DNA of 64,000 nt from Lactifluus volemus (lineage: Eukaryota > Basidiomycota > Agaricomycetes > Russulales > Russulaceae): the NCBI GenBank assembly GCA_022376515.1, contig WTXI01000017.1, positions 496,001 to 560,000 of the forward strand. Direction: 5' to 3'. Within the stretch, counting starts at the first letter, position 1; each line of letters begins with the position of its first letter. Positions 34,178-46,921 of this stretch are shown here, in pieces. Both the position numbers and the translations under genes were made by a program. The notes below the pieces were generated by a model. That model did no database searches and had not been told where the DNA came from. It saw only the letters and a program-made list of their open reading frames with translations.

Positions 34178-34994
34178 TTCCTTTATGGTTGCTGCTCCCG
34201 TGCTGGTGTCGACCTATGCGGACATTTCTTCTGATGACTTTCCCTTGGAATACCAAGAACACGTAGCTGATCCTGAATATCATCACTCTTACTCGCGAGA
34301 ACCCACTTAGCAGAACCGTATGCAGAAGGTCATTTTTTATCACCACGCGCCACAGAAGCATCCCAGATTGCTCAACGATAAAACTCAACCCGTCTGCACT
34401 ACGCGTAGCCGGGCGATGCTAGAAATAAAACTCATAGACATGTTCGTCATATCATGTTGGTCACTGACGTCGAGAATATCATCTTTCCTGTTGAGACTCT
34501 GTGAACAACCATCAGCCTTTCACCTTGCCCGCGAACATCCATTTGTCTTACGCTGTATCCTGCGGTGAACGGATTAGTATAAACAATCCGTACCGAACCA
34601 AACTCCCAGCCCTGTGGTCATCCTTTCTTTCCGGTGCAAAATGAAATTGAAGCGCATCATCTGGTCTCGAAGCCGAACTCGCATAGCAAGATCGACATAT
34701 TCGCGAGAAATCTTGTGAAAACTAGCACCTGGTGATCATTGGGGGATTGTAGCGGCACAGCCAGTGCCTCTCAGTGAGAGGACGTACTTCGGCTCTAATT
34801 TATAATACAGCATTCAGTCATCCGGAACGCGGTTACAACCTCGTTTGACACTATATCACACGTAGTTGTCGAGAATGGAAACAGGTCATGATCGCCAGCG
34901 AGAGCCAAAGCGCCACCGTGACTGGTAGCGCCACGTGATATTCCCAGCCCACATTCTCTCGTCCCATCGTCGTATCCAAAAACAAAGTCGAAAT
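34178..34994. other. Intergenic region SFH5 to NLR1
   Basis: No gene is supported. The last ~90 bp (34925-34994) resemble the sequence just before NLR2 (41895-41978): CGCCAC near the start, a CGTCCCA block and a CGA-ATATGTCGTCCAAA start context. This suggests the duplication included the proximal promoter. Confidence 0.5.
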
Positions 34995-37900
34995 ATGTCG
35001 TCCAAACCATCTTTTCTAAGGAAACAGGTTTTAAAACTCCGTAATATTGACTCTGAAGACTCGGACAGTCATCCCATCTGTCGGTATCACTTTAACGTGT
35101 CACCGTCTTCAGTTTTCCCAGAGCTGACTGTTGCGCCTTGTTCAGCTTCTGCTCACCTCAGTTCTACCTCATCGAAGCCGATCAGCGGAGGCACCGACAT
35201 TGCGCTTGGCGCGATACAGAATACCCTTGCGGCCTTGAAGGAGCTCAGTTCCTTGACTGAAAAGATACCCTATCTCTCTCCAGTCGCGGGCATCATTCTC
35301 GTGGCTCTCAGAATGAGGGATGTAAGCACCCTGTCCAGCGTTCGACATCTTCTATGTTTATGATTATATATCAGGAAGTGAAGCAGTACAAAGAAGAGTG
35401 GTCAGCGGTCATGGAGAAGCTAGCCAATGTTGGGAGTATCGTCGTCAATGTTGGTACAATGTGCCAAAGGCATGGTTTGAAGGAAGAAGAACTACCACCA
35501 GACCTGCTCAGTGTCTTGGGATCCTTTCAAAGGTACCTTTCCTCCCTGATAAATGTGTCGTGTTCTAATCTAAATTAAGCGATTTGGACGGAATTGACTC
35601 CTCACTGAAGGAATGTTCTGAAATGAAAGGAATAAAAACGCTCCTTTTTCGTACGGATTTGTTGAAGAAGGTTAAGCAATATGATGCAAAATTGTCGAAT
35701 ATTCTTCAAGTATTCCAGGTTTGCGCAGGTACTATTGTCCCTATCATTTGTTCAACGTGTTTCTACAGACCAACTTGGGTTTTTTATCTCTCTTGTTGCA
35801 AATAATTCAACAGCGCAACGTATGTTTCTTCTTTTATTGAGGGAACCTGGCTAACTAATCCGATAGTGTACTCAACCTGGCCAAGTGACTGAACACACGT
35901 AGGCGTCTCTCACTCGTATCTTTAAAAAAAATCACTTACTGATACTGCTCACCCAGATTGCTTCGAATGGGTAACCTTCCCATTGAGAGCGGTACTCCTG
36001 TCCAACCGGTAGCGGACTTATTAAACCAGGAATTAGACGGTGAGTATTTGATCGTCACCAGATAGTCGGATCGTCGACCTGACAAGGGGCACATAGAATG
36101 TGGTGCGATCATCAGAGGATTGCCTTATGGGGGAGGCTGGCCATTCGGCGATGAGAAGCGTTGTCTCCCAGGTACACGCGAGGATTATCTCGACTACATC
36201 GCCAACTGGGTCGAGAATCCCGATTCTGAACGTGCCCTCGTCATCCTCGGTCAAGCAGGCACAGGAAAGTCCTCTATTGCCCATGAAATCGCACGTCGGT
36301 TCGAAAACAAATGCCTCGGCTCCTACTACGCTTTTCTCCGGAAGGAGCAGTCTAAAGACAAAGCATACCAACTCTTCACGACACTCGCGTGTGATCTCTC
36401 TGATCGCAATCCCACGTTCAAGCTCGCTCTCGGGAAAGCCATTAAGAATAATTCTTCTCTTCGTAACACCCGAGACTATCGTATACTCTTTGAACGCCTC
36501 CTCCTTGAACCACTCAAGAGCCTGGACTTTAGCGATACAATCCTTATTGTCATCGACGCATTGGATGAGAGTGGAAATGCAATTGGCGACAAAGGACTGC
36601 ATACGTTTCTCGCCCAATACCTCTCCCAATTCCCCTCATACTTCCGGGTACTCATCACCTCGAGGCCTGAGAATCGAATCGAATCTACACTCTCCAACGC
36701 GTCGTCCGTCCGCATCCTCTTCATGGATGACGCCCACCTAGCTGCCAAGACGGAGAAAGATATTAGCCTGTATCTTCAGAAGGAGCTCCCTTCGGACGTG
36801 TTTAAAGAGCATGGTGTCAAACTAACAAAAGCGGCAGAGGGCCTGTTTCAGTGGGCAGCTGTTGCTTGTGGGTTCATAAATGGCCCTGCTAGCCTTGGTC
36901 TTAGCAAGAAAGAGTGCGTTCAGCGCCTGCTGGGACACTCTCGACGTCGGAATGGACGAGGTCTGTTGGACGACTTATATGAGGAAGTCCTCAAAGAGTA
37001 CTTCAAGTCGGATGAAGCACAGATTGTATTTCGATCTGTCATGGGGCAGCTTCTTTCTGCGATCGAGCCCCTCTCCATCGATTCTTTAATTTCTCTACGA
37101 CAGAAAGGACTCGAAGACTCCGACACAGAGGATTCCGATCGGGTTCTTGGAATTCTCCGTTACCTTGGCTCGTTGCTCAGCAACGTCACTTCATCTGATC
37201 ACACGCGGCCCATCATTCCTCTCCATACTTCATTCCGTGACTTTCTGACGAACAAGAAGAGTGATGTGTTTTATGTAGACCTCGGCGATGCCCACCATCA
37301 CCTGGCACATTCTTGCCTCGGTTTAATGTTAGGCAACCTCAAATTTAACATTTGTGAACTTGGGTCGTCATATCTTGCCAACAACGATGTCCCAGACCTT
37401 GTATCACGGATTTCCAAACACATACCACCTTCTCTATCGTATGCCTGCCTTTTCTGGGGCAATCATTTACAACATCTCTCTTTCGAGCACGACCTGTTCA
37501 CGAAATTTAGATCACTCCTCCAGGCGAAGTTTCTCTTTTGGCTGGAAGTTCTTAGCATGAAAAACAGCGTGGGCCTTGCGTTACCAGCATTGTCATCCCT
37601 GCTGATATGGTTACAGCAAGAGGTAGGGACATCCTCTAATTCCGTATGTCGTCTAATGGTGTTTACGTAAAATCGAAATAGGTCTCGCAAGCGGAGGTTG
37701 AGAGCTTGTTGGACTTGGTAAACGATGCATCCGCATTCGTGCGGTATTTCGGAATGGCCGTGGCAACGAGCGCTCCGCACATTTATGTCTCTGCCCTTCC
37801 TTTCGCTCCATCCTCTTCCCGCGTCTTCAATCAATACTTTCATCAATTTCCTCGCACATTGTCGTTAGAACGAGGGCAATTATCTCATTGGCCGGCATTA

Positions 37901-40039
37901 GAAATGACGATTCAGGCACACGACCAACCGATTAATTCTATTGCACTGTCATCGGACGGGCGGCTTATCGCATCGGCCTCAGATGATATTCGCGTGTGGA
38001 ATGCCGCAACAGGACAGCTAGTAGCGGGCCCGTTTATTGGACACATCAAATCTGCCAATTGTGTCGCGTTCTCACCGGACGGACAGCATGTCGCATCTGC
38101 CTCGGGCGATAACACGGTTCGTGTGTGGGATGCCACAACAGGACAGGTCATAGTGGGTCCGTTCACAGGACACACCAAATCGGTCAAGTCGGTTGCATTC
38201 TCGCCGGACGGACAGCATATTGCATCGGCTTCGGAAGATGAAACGGTTCGTATGTGGGACGCCACGACAGGACTGGTTGTAGCGGGCCCATTCACAGGAC
38301 ACACCAAATCGGCCAATTCTGTTGCATTCTCACCAGATGGACAACTTATCGCTTCAGGCTCGTCCGATTGCACGATTCGTGTGTGGGATGCCACTACAGG
38401 ACAAGTACTAGTAGTAGCGGGCGAGTTTACTGGGCACACCAAATCGATCAATTCTGTTGCGTTCTCACCAGATGGGCAGAGTATCGCATCGGCGTCGGAA
38501 GATCGCACGATTCGCGTGTGGGATACCACAACAGGACAGGTATTAGCGGGCCCATTTACTGGACACTTCTTTTGGGTCAATTCCGTTAGTTTCTCACCAG
38601 ACGGGCAGCGTATCGCATCAGCCTCATCCGATCACACGATTCGCGTGTGGGATGCTGCTACAGGACAGGTAGTAGCAGGCCCATTTACTGGACACAACAA
38701 ACAAGTCAAATCTGTGGCATTCTTTCCGCATGGACAGCGTATTGCGGCGGCCTCGTACGATGGCGCGATTCGCGTGTGGGACACCACAACAGGACAGGTA
38801 GAAGCACACCCGCTGACTGGACACTCCTCTTCGGCAAGCTCTGTTACGTTCTCACCAGATGGACAGCGAATTGCATCGACCTCATCTGATTGCACGATTC
38901 GCGTGTGGGATGCGGCAACAGGAAAAGTCGTAGCGGGCCCGTTTACTGGACATGCCCTTTGGATCAATTCTATTGCATTCTCACCAGATGGGCAGCACAT
39001 TGCATCAGCCTCAACCGATGACACAATTCTCGTCTGGGATGTTACAACGGGACAGGTGGTAGCAGGCCCGGTTACTGGACACACCAATTCAGTCAATTCT
39101 GTTACGTTCTCACCAGATGGGCAGCGCATCGCATCCGCCTCGGATGATCACACGGTTCGCATGTGGGATGCTACAACAGGACAGGCTGTAGTAGCCCCGT
39201 TCACTGGGCATACCAAATCGGTCAATTCTGTTGCAATCTCACCGGACGGGCAACGCGTTGCATCGGCCTCCTCAGATAACACCATTCTGGTTTGGGATAC
39301 CACAACGGGACTAATAGTAGCGGGCCCGTTTACTGGACACACCTCTTTGATCAATTCTGTTGCATTCTCACCAGATGGGGAGCATATCGCATCAGCCTCG
39401 TCCGATCACACGATTCGTGTGTGGGATGCCGCAACAGGACAGGTAGTAGCGGGCCCGTTTACCGGACATACATCCTGGGTCAAATCAGTTGCATTTTCGC
39501 TAGATGGGCAACGGATCGCATCGGCCTCATCTGATCACACGATCCGCGTGTGGGATGCCAAAACAGGGTTGGTAGTAGCGGGCCCGTTAATTGGACACAT
39601 GGCTTCGGTCGATTCAGTTGCATTTTCACCAGACGGGCGGCATATAGCATCGGCCTCGGAAGATCACACGGTTCGCACGTGGGATGTCGCAACAGGACGG
39701 ATAGCGGGAGGCTCACCTACTGAATATGCTATCAGATCTGTCGCCTTCCCGCCGGACGGGCATCACACTGCCTCACCCTCGGGCGATCGCACAGTTCGTG
39801 CGGAGAAGATTGTAAAAGAAGATGCAGAGAAGATCCGTTTTACAGACCAATCCCAGATCAATGGTGATGGATGGATATATGGAGAAAACAGAGAACTTCT
39901 TTTATGGATTCCCGAGCTTCACCGGTGGTGTCTTCATAGACCCAGCACTGTCTGGATTGCGGGCGAGCATGAAACCCGGCTTGACTTCTCGAACTTTGTG
40001 CATGGAACAAATTGGGCTACAGTATATGTTCACAGATAG
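34995..40039 (+). CDS. NLR-type receptor 1: helical N-domain, NACHT, 14+ WD40 repeats
   Basis: Nine exons (34995-35079, 35146-35321, 35375-35532, 35580-35718, 35769-35819, 35867-35898, 35957-36039, 36097-37622, 37682-40039) give 1,535 aa. Residues ~50-240 are amphipathic helices (NTLAALKELSSLTEKIPYLS, EVKQYKEEWSAVMEKL, ILQVFQTNLGFLSLLLQIIQ) resembling MLKL_NTD/HeLo-type four-helix bundles. NACHT follows: Walker A GQAGTGKSS (~293), Walker B LIVIDALDES (~391), sensor-like RVLITSRPEN. A helical linker precedes the WD40 array (from ~830): 14 repeats of about 43 residues and a degraded 15th. The tail reads LLLWIPELHRWCLHRP then WIAGEHETRLDFSNF. Such STAND proteins act in fungal allorecognition and cell death. 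A TAG at 35900 is avoided if the intron starts at 35899 (GTAGGC); NLR2 has the same donor position. The paralogue lies 1.9 kb downstream. Confidence 0.88.
37919..39724 (+). repeat. WD40-encoding tandem array of NLR1 (14 units)
   Basis: Fourteen consecutive ~129-bp units encode HTKSVNSVAFSPDGQRIASA-type blades ending ATGQVVAGPFTG. The backbone is almost invariant. The positions right after the leading His (TKSV, TSWV, FFWV, SSSA, ALWI) and the residue in S-D-x-T (H, N, C, E, R, D) vary. Unit 4 has two extra codons (VLVVAG). The reverse strand is open through long parts of the array, which is only a codon-bias shadow. Confidence 0.92.
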
Positions 40040-41978
40040 AGCCAGTACTAGTTTTTTTTTTTTGTGACTCTAGCGATTCAGGTATAAGCTGATAGGCTAT
40101 GAGGCTGTGATATTGTATAATGATAGTATTGAAACGGTTGGCACGTGAGCGTGAGAAAATATGTAGTGGCCACTGCATTTCGGGAGCGACAACCTGAGCG
40201 ACAACATAAAAGACACCAAAACTTGAGAGTCTTAAGATCGGGCTGACGAGGCATGATGCCTGATGCCTCACTAGTCCTCACTGGATGAGGATTGGATGAG
40301 GACGACCTTATACTGGTATCAGCACCGCTGCTGTCAAAAGTTTGACAAGGCAGCAAGCAAGGCAGAGAAGATGAGAGAAACATGAAGAGAGCCGGAAAGC
40401 AGCCAACACTGGTACCAGTACCCCTACCGTGTTTGAACATGTGCTATGCTGTGCACCCACTCGCGGCGGTCATTACGGCAGGCCTCGTGCCTGTTTCTGT
40501 ATCATGATCATGATGGCGTTGCAGTGGCTGATATTGGCATCCTTGTCCAGACTCTTTCCTTTGTACTGTTACATCTTTTTTTGAGGGTCTCATGCTCTTT
40601 CTGATTTATTATCTGTTTGATTGTCTTACTTCCGAATATATTTACCTCCCTAGTTCAGGTCGTTACTTCAACATGCATGTCTCAATGAATTTAAAAGCCA
40701 ACGAGTTGAGAGAAGCGTCGCCCTGCTAGCCTCCATTTTTTCTTCACAAGCCCCTCGGGTGATGCATTGTCAATTCGCCTTGGCGCCTCATTTGTATTCG
40801 CAGTGCAGCTCACCGCCATTATCTTAGCTTCCCGGGGTAAGTTAAGTTACAACCGCCAATTGCTGGCTAATCGGGATCATGGATCGTCGATCGATTACCC
40901 CCAACATCTGTTGAAACTGTCATGTGTTTCACGTTCTGAGCGCTGACTCGGAGCTCGTTCTGTTGTTGTAAAGATGGAAATGACCTCAGAGGATGAGTTA
41001 CGGAGGTCGCGAAGCTGGGGAATTTTAGCTGTGTGGGAAGAGATGTAGGAAGCCGAGGACGGATTGGATCGAGCGAAGAGTGGGCAGGATCCCGAGGAAG
41101 GGAGAACCAGCGTCACAGGTACCCCGAGGGCGACCCGCCGGCGTGCCCAGTTTGGGGGCCCACAGCCTCAGGCTCAACTACGACACTATTTTATGTTTCG
41201 CATCAGACCTTTTATCTAGTTTTCGTGCAGGTGACGAAGTCTCACCTCACGCGCCCGTCTCGAGCTGCAAAAGAGTCGAAGACTGTTTCGTCATTGTGTC
41301 AGTCATCCTAACCATTTTACATCGTAACTAGTGAACTACATTGGTTACAGATGTACGCCGAGCGGCCCGGGGATACAGTAAGGGCATCAACTGCTTCCTT
41401 CCCCCTCTCGTGTGATCGCGCGCCCCCTCGTTCTCCGCTCGGAGCCTAAATCGTGTCTTTACGCGAATGCGAGCTGTTCTGGCCAGGTGTTCAGCACGTT
41501 TGGCGCTCTAGCATGAAGGAATGTTGATTTCTGTGGGTGTCCGAGTCGGGATTTACAGTCGATTAACGAGATTGAGCGATCAAGCCGATCAGGCTCGGTG
41601 AGGTATCACAAGGCAGTCCAAGACAAGCCTAAAATAACTCAATGTCGGTAATCACGAATCGACGAATCACATCAGATGGGGTCAGATCGCCGGTCGGACA
41701 TTACATCACGTGTACTATGCGCCGCAAATAGAGAACGTGCTAGTCCATACTTGGGTTGTATCAACTTGACAGGCTTGACTGATGTTTGTTTCAGGGTCAG
41801 ATGCTGTACTGGCATCGGACCGTTTATGACAACCCTCGACGCTGAGCGCTGAACGTTGAACGCCAAGTCGGAAAGGGTACGGTAAATACCCCAGCGCCAC
41901 ATCACATTCGTAACATTCCCCCCGCGTGCTTCCTCGTCCCAACCGTCAACTGTCGTCTTTCAAAATCATACTCGACAT
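40040..41978. other. Intergenic region between the two NLR genes
   Basis: No gene is supported. Around 40250-40300 there is a short imperfect direct repeat (TGATGCCT, CTCACT-GGATGAGG). The stretch upstream of 41979 resembles that upstream of NLR1. Confidence 0.45.
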
Positions 41979-44900
41979 ATGTCGTCCAAACTATCTTTTT
42001 CCAGAAGACAGGTTCTCAAATTCCGTAGTATCGACTCTGGCAGCGACCCTACCTGTCTGTACTATAACTTTATGTGACGTTTCGAATCTTATAGCTTACG
42101 AGTGCCCTTTGTCCAGCTCCTGATTCCTTCAACCTTCCTTCACCAGAGCCAATCGGTGAAAGCAATGACCTAGCGATGGGCGTTTTAGGGCTTACTCTTG
42201 TGGCCCTGAAGGAACTCAGTTCTTTGGCGGAACAGATACCCTATATCTGCCCAGTTGCGAGTATTATTCTTGACGCTCTTAAAATGAAGGATGTGAGTGT
42301 CTAATCGGACCGTAAACGTCTTGTGTGCTGATGCGCTGATGATTGTATACCAGGAAGTGAAGCAGTACAAGGAAGAATGGGAAGCGGTGATGGAGAAGCT
42401 TCACAATGTTGGGACTGTCGTTGTTTATGTTGGTAAAATGTGCCAAAGGCATGGCTTAAAGAAGGAAGAACTGCCATCCGACCTCCTCACTGTTTTGGGA
42501 ACTCTTCAGAGGTGTCTGTTTCTCCTTACTAAAACATTCATGACCTAATCCCAATCAAGCGACCTGGATGGGATCGATACCGCGTTGAAGAAATGTGCCG
42601 AGATAAAAGGGGTTAAGGAGGTCCCTCTTCGCGCCGACATGCTGAGGAAGGTCAAGCAATATGATAGAAGCCTGTTCAATATCCTTCAAGTATTCCAGGT
42701 ACGTTGGAAATACTGTTATCCCTACCATTTGTGCAAAATGTTTGCAGGCTAGACAGTTTTTGTCTCTTTTGGCGCAAATCATTCGACAACGCAATGTATG
42801 GGGACTTGTCTTGTCAACTTTATCAAGTGAACCTGGCTAACTCATCCGTTAGCGTAGCCTGAGCCTCTCTAGCCAAATGATCGAACACACGTTGGCGTCC
42901 CTCATATCTTCAACGTAATCATCTACTGACATCGCTCACCCAGATTTCCCCGGACGTTTGACGTCGAGAGTGAGACTTCTGCACGACCAGTAGTGGACCA
43001 GTCAGGCCAAGCATTAGAAGGTGCGTAATTCTTGGTAATAGTCGGATCGTCAATCTGACAGGGCACTCGGACACTCAGAATCCCGAGCACTCATCAGAGA
43101 ATTGCCTTATATAGGAGGCTGGCCATTCGGCGATGAGAAACGCTGCCTTCCAGGCACACGCGAAGATTTCCTCAACTACATCGTCAAATGGGTCGAGAAT
43201 CCCAAATCCGAACGTGCGCTCGTCATCCTCGGCAGAGCGGGCACTGGAAAGTCCTCGATTGCACACGAGATTGCACGTCGATTCGAAAACAAGTGTCTCG
43301 GCTCTTACTTCGCTTTTCTGCGAAAGGAGCAGCCTAAAGGCAAAGCATACCAGCTCTTCACGACACTTGCATGTGATCTCTCCGATCACAATCCTGCGTT
43401 CAAGCTCGCCCTCGGGAGGGTCATCAAGAATAGATCCACTCTTCGCAACACCCGAGACTATCGTACACTCTTTGAACGACTCCTCCTCGAACCGCTCAAG
43501 AACCTGCAATTCAGCGACCCAGTCCTTATTGTCATCGATGCATTAGATGAGAGCGAAGATGCAATTGGCAGAAAAGGATTACACACAGTTCTTGCCCGAC
43601 ATGTCTCCGAGTTCCCGTCAAATTTCCGTATCCTCATCACCTCGAGACCTGAAAAGGGCATCGAATCTGCATTCGCCAACGCGTCATCCGTCCACACCCT
43701 ATTCATGGATGATTCCCAACTCGCTGCCAAGACGGTAAAAGATATTAGCACGTATCTCGAGAACGAGCTGCCTCCGGACGTGTTCAAACACCATAGGGTC
43801 AAACTTACAAAAGCGGCAGAAGGCTGGTTTCAATGGGCAGCCGTTGCAAGTGAATTCATTAACGGTCCTGCTAGCCTTGGTCTTAGCAAGAAGGAGTGCA
43901 TACAGCGCCTGTTGGAACACTCCCGTGGTCGGAATGGACAAGGTCTTCTGGATACCCTATATGAAGAAATTCTCAATGACTACTTCAAATCGGATGAATC
44001 ACAGCTTGTATTTCGATCCATCATGGGACAGCTTCTTGCTGCAATTGAGCCCGTCTCGATCGGTTGCTTGATTGCTTTGCGACGACATGCATTCAAAGAC
44101 GACCCCGACGATTCCGATCGCGTTCTTGGAATTCTCTCTTACCTTGGCTCGTTGCTGAGCAACGTGCCATCATCCGAGTCTGTTCAAACACGTTGCATCG
44201 CTCCTCTCCATTCCTCATTCCGTGATTTTCTGGCCAGCAAGAAGAGTGGTGGATTTTATGTCGACCTTGGGAATGCCCACCATCAATTAGCACATTCCTG
44301 CCTTGATTTGATGCTTGATAATCTCAAATTCAACATCTGCGAACTCGAGTCGTCATATCTTCCCAACAACGATGTCCCAGACCTTGTATCTCGGATCGCA
44401 AAACAGATTCCACCCGCTCTATCGTATGCCTGCGCTTTCTGGGGCAATCATTTAGAACGCCTGGCTTTCGACCCCAACCTCTTCACGAAACTTCGATCCA
44501 TCTTCGAGACCAAATTTCTTTTTTGGCTGGAAGTTCTTAGCTTGACGGGCAGAGTGAGCCTTGCCTCTCCAGCCTTGTCATCTCTGAAGACATGGTTACA
44601 GTCTGACCATGTCCACCAAAAGGTATGCACGTCTTGTAATCGAACATGACATGTAGTAACCATTTGATAAATCTCGACAGCCATCCAGAACGGATGTGGA
44701 GAATTTGTTGGCATTGGTCAACGATGCGTCCGCGTTTGTGCGGTATTTCGGGATGGCAATTGCAAGAAGCGCTCCCCATATTTATGTTTCAGCTCTACCT
44801 TTCGCACCGACATCTTCGCTCGTCCTCAAGTATTACCATCACTTATTTCGTCACACATTGACCTTGGAACGCGGGCAGTTGTCTCATTGGCCTACCTTGG

Positions 44901-46921
44901 AGATGGTGATTCAGGCACAATGTAGAGCTTTCTCGTCTATTGCCTTCTCACCGGACGGGCGAAGCATCGCTTCGGCCTCGTGGGATGACACAATTCATGT
45001 GCGGGATGCCGCAACAGGAGAGCTCGTAGCGGGTCGGTTTACTGGACACACCGACTGGATCGAGTCAGTTGCTTTCTCCCCAGATGGACAGCATATCGCG
45101 TCGGCCTCGCACGATCGCACAATTCGCGTATGGGATGTCGAAACAGGAGAGCCCGTAGCGGGCCCGTTTACCGGCCACACCGAATCCGTCTCCTCTGTCG
45201 CATTCTCACCAGACGGACAGCATATTGCGTCGGGCTCGGTCGATCGCACGATTCGCGTGTGGGATGCCGGAACAGGAGAGCCGGTAGCGGGACCGTTTAC
45301 CGGACACGCCGATTGTGTCCTGTGCGTTGCATTCTCGCCGGACGGCCAACGCATCGCCTCGTCCTCGTCGGATTGCACGGTTCGTGTATGGGATGCCGCA
45401 ACAGGAGAGCTCGTAGTGGATCCATTTACCGGACATACCAAAATGGTCAACTCACTTACATTCTCACCTAACGGGAGGCATATCGCCTCGGGATCGCACG
45501 ATGGCACGATCCGCGTATGGGATGCCTCTACGGGAGAAATGGTGGCAGGCCCGTTTACTGAACATACCTCGTTCGTCTATTCTGTTGCATTCTCATCGGA
45601 CGGGCAGTGGATCGCCTCTGCTTCAGGCGATCGCACGATATGCTTGTGGGATGCCGCGAAAGGAGAGCTCGCAGCGCGGCCCTTTACTGGACATACCTCC
45701 TCTGTCTTTTTTGTTGCATTCTCCCCGGACGAAAAACGCATTGCCTCGGCCTCACAGGATGGGACGATCCGCATGTGGAATGCCACAATAGGAGAGGTCG
45801 TAGCGAGCAAGTATACTGGACACAACTCTTCGGTGTCTTGTGTTACTTTTTCGCCGGACGGACGCCGCATAGCGTCGGCCTCGTGGGATCGCACAATTTG
45901 TGTTTGGGATGCCGCAACAGGAGAGCTCATAGGGGGCCCATTTACCGGACACACCGAAATTGTGACCTCTGTTACTTTCTCGCCAGACGGTCGTTGCATC
46001 GCATCGGCCTCGCAAGATTGCACGGTTCGCGTGTGGGATATCGCAAGACGAGCGCTCGTAACGAGTCCATTTACTGGTCATACCCAATCAGTCGACTCTG
46101 TTGCTTTCTCGCCAGACGGGCAGCGCATCGCCTCGACCTCGTTCGGTTGCGCGATTCGCGTATGGGATGCCGCAACGGGAAAGGTCGTGGCGGGTCCATT
46201 TACTGGGCACTCTTCTATGGCCAAGTGCGTTGCGTTCTCGCCGAACGGGAAGCGCATCGCCTCGGCATCAGCGGATGGCACGATTTGTTTATGGGATGCA
46301 GTAACAGGAGAGCCCGTAGCGGACCCATTTACCGGACATGACCAGAGGGTCAGTTCTATTGCATTTTCACCCGACGGAAAACGCATCGCCTCGGCCTCGT
46401 GGGATTGCACGATTCGCGTGTGGGATGCTGTAACGGGTGTGGTCGTAGCAGGCCCGTTTACTGGACACACCGGATGTGTTTCCTCCGTTGCATTCTCACC
46501 CGACGGGAAACGCGTCGCTTCAGCGTCGTACGATTGCACGGTTCGTGTGTGGGATGCCACAACAGGCAAGGTAGTTGCGGGCCCATTTACCGGACACACC
46601 TCTTTCGTGCTTTCTGTTTCATTTTCGCCGGACGGACAACACACCGTTTCAGGTTCGGGCGATGGCTCAATTCGCATGGAGAAGGTCACAGGAGACGTTA
46701 AGAAGATTAATGTTACTGATAAGTTCTTGATCAATAGCGATGGTTGGATGTGTGGGGAAGGCGGTGAACTTTTATTATGGATCCCTGATCATCACCGGCC
46801 ACATCTTCATAGACCTAACACAGCCTGGATAGCAGGCAAGCATGAAACCCGGCTTAATCTATCAAAGTTTGCGCACGGACCCAATTGGACTACAGCGTAT
46901 ATTCACAGTTTGCAAAAATAG
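41979..46921 (+). CDS. NLR-type receptor 2: helical N-domain, NACHT, 13+ WD40 repeats
   Basis: Same nine-exon plan as NLR1: 41979-42054, 42117-42292, 42354-42511, 42560-42698, 42748-42795, 42853-42890, 42944-43020, 43079-44622, 44681-46921; 1,498 aa. N-domain helices include LVALKELSSLAEQIPYIC, EVKQYKEEWEAVMEKL and RKVKQYDRSLFNILQVFQ. NACHT has Walker A GRAGTGKSS, Walker B LIVIDALDES and RILITSRPEK. WD40 starts near residue 829, with 13 full units (consensus ATGELVAGPFTGHT, so GE where NLR1 has GQ) and a degraded 14th. The tail LLLWIPDHHRPHLHRP then WIAGKHETRLNLSKF parallels NLR1. Exon lengths 2, 3 and 4 are identical in the two genes (176, 158, 139 nt), showing recent duplication; exons 1, 5, 6, 7 and 8 differ by small in-phase indels. 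Donor CACAC|GTTGGC matches the CACAC|GTAGGC donor inferred for NLR1. Confidence 0.88.
44909..46594 (+). repeat. WD40-encoding tandem array of NLR2 (13 units)
   Basis: Thirteen ~129-bp units with framework VAFSPDGxRIASAS-D-T-RVWD. Variable residues lie after the leading His (TDWI, TESV, ADCV, TKMV, TSFV, TEIV, SSMA, DQRV, TGCV) and around SASxDxTI (W, H, V, S, G, Q, F, A, Y). Units of one gene share linker features not found in the other, for example TGE against TGQ. Confidence 0.92.

Noticed and set aside
35097..35145. Intron with donor after RYHFN in NLR1
   Set aside because: It gives the wrong phase (49 nt). The donor at 35080, matching the donor at 42055 in NLR2, keeps the frame in both genes.
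37912..39129. Long minus-strand open frames opposite the WD40 array of NLR1 (also 44995-45507, 45577-46023 and 46078-46734 opposite NLR2)
   Set aside because: They are periodic shadows of the repeat units: the reverse strand stays open because every unit has the same codons. There is no start context or family motif.
37919..39724. Regularly spaced repeats that might suggest a CRISPR-like array
   Set aside because: The 129-bp periodicity encodes WD40 blades in one continuous frame; there are no identical short repeats with unique spacers.
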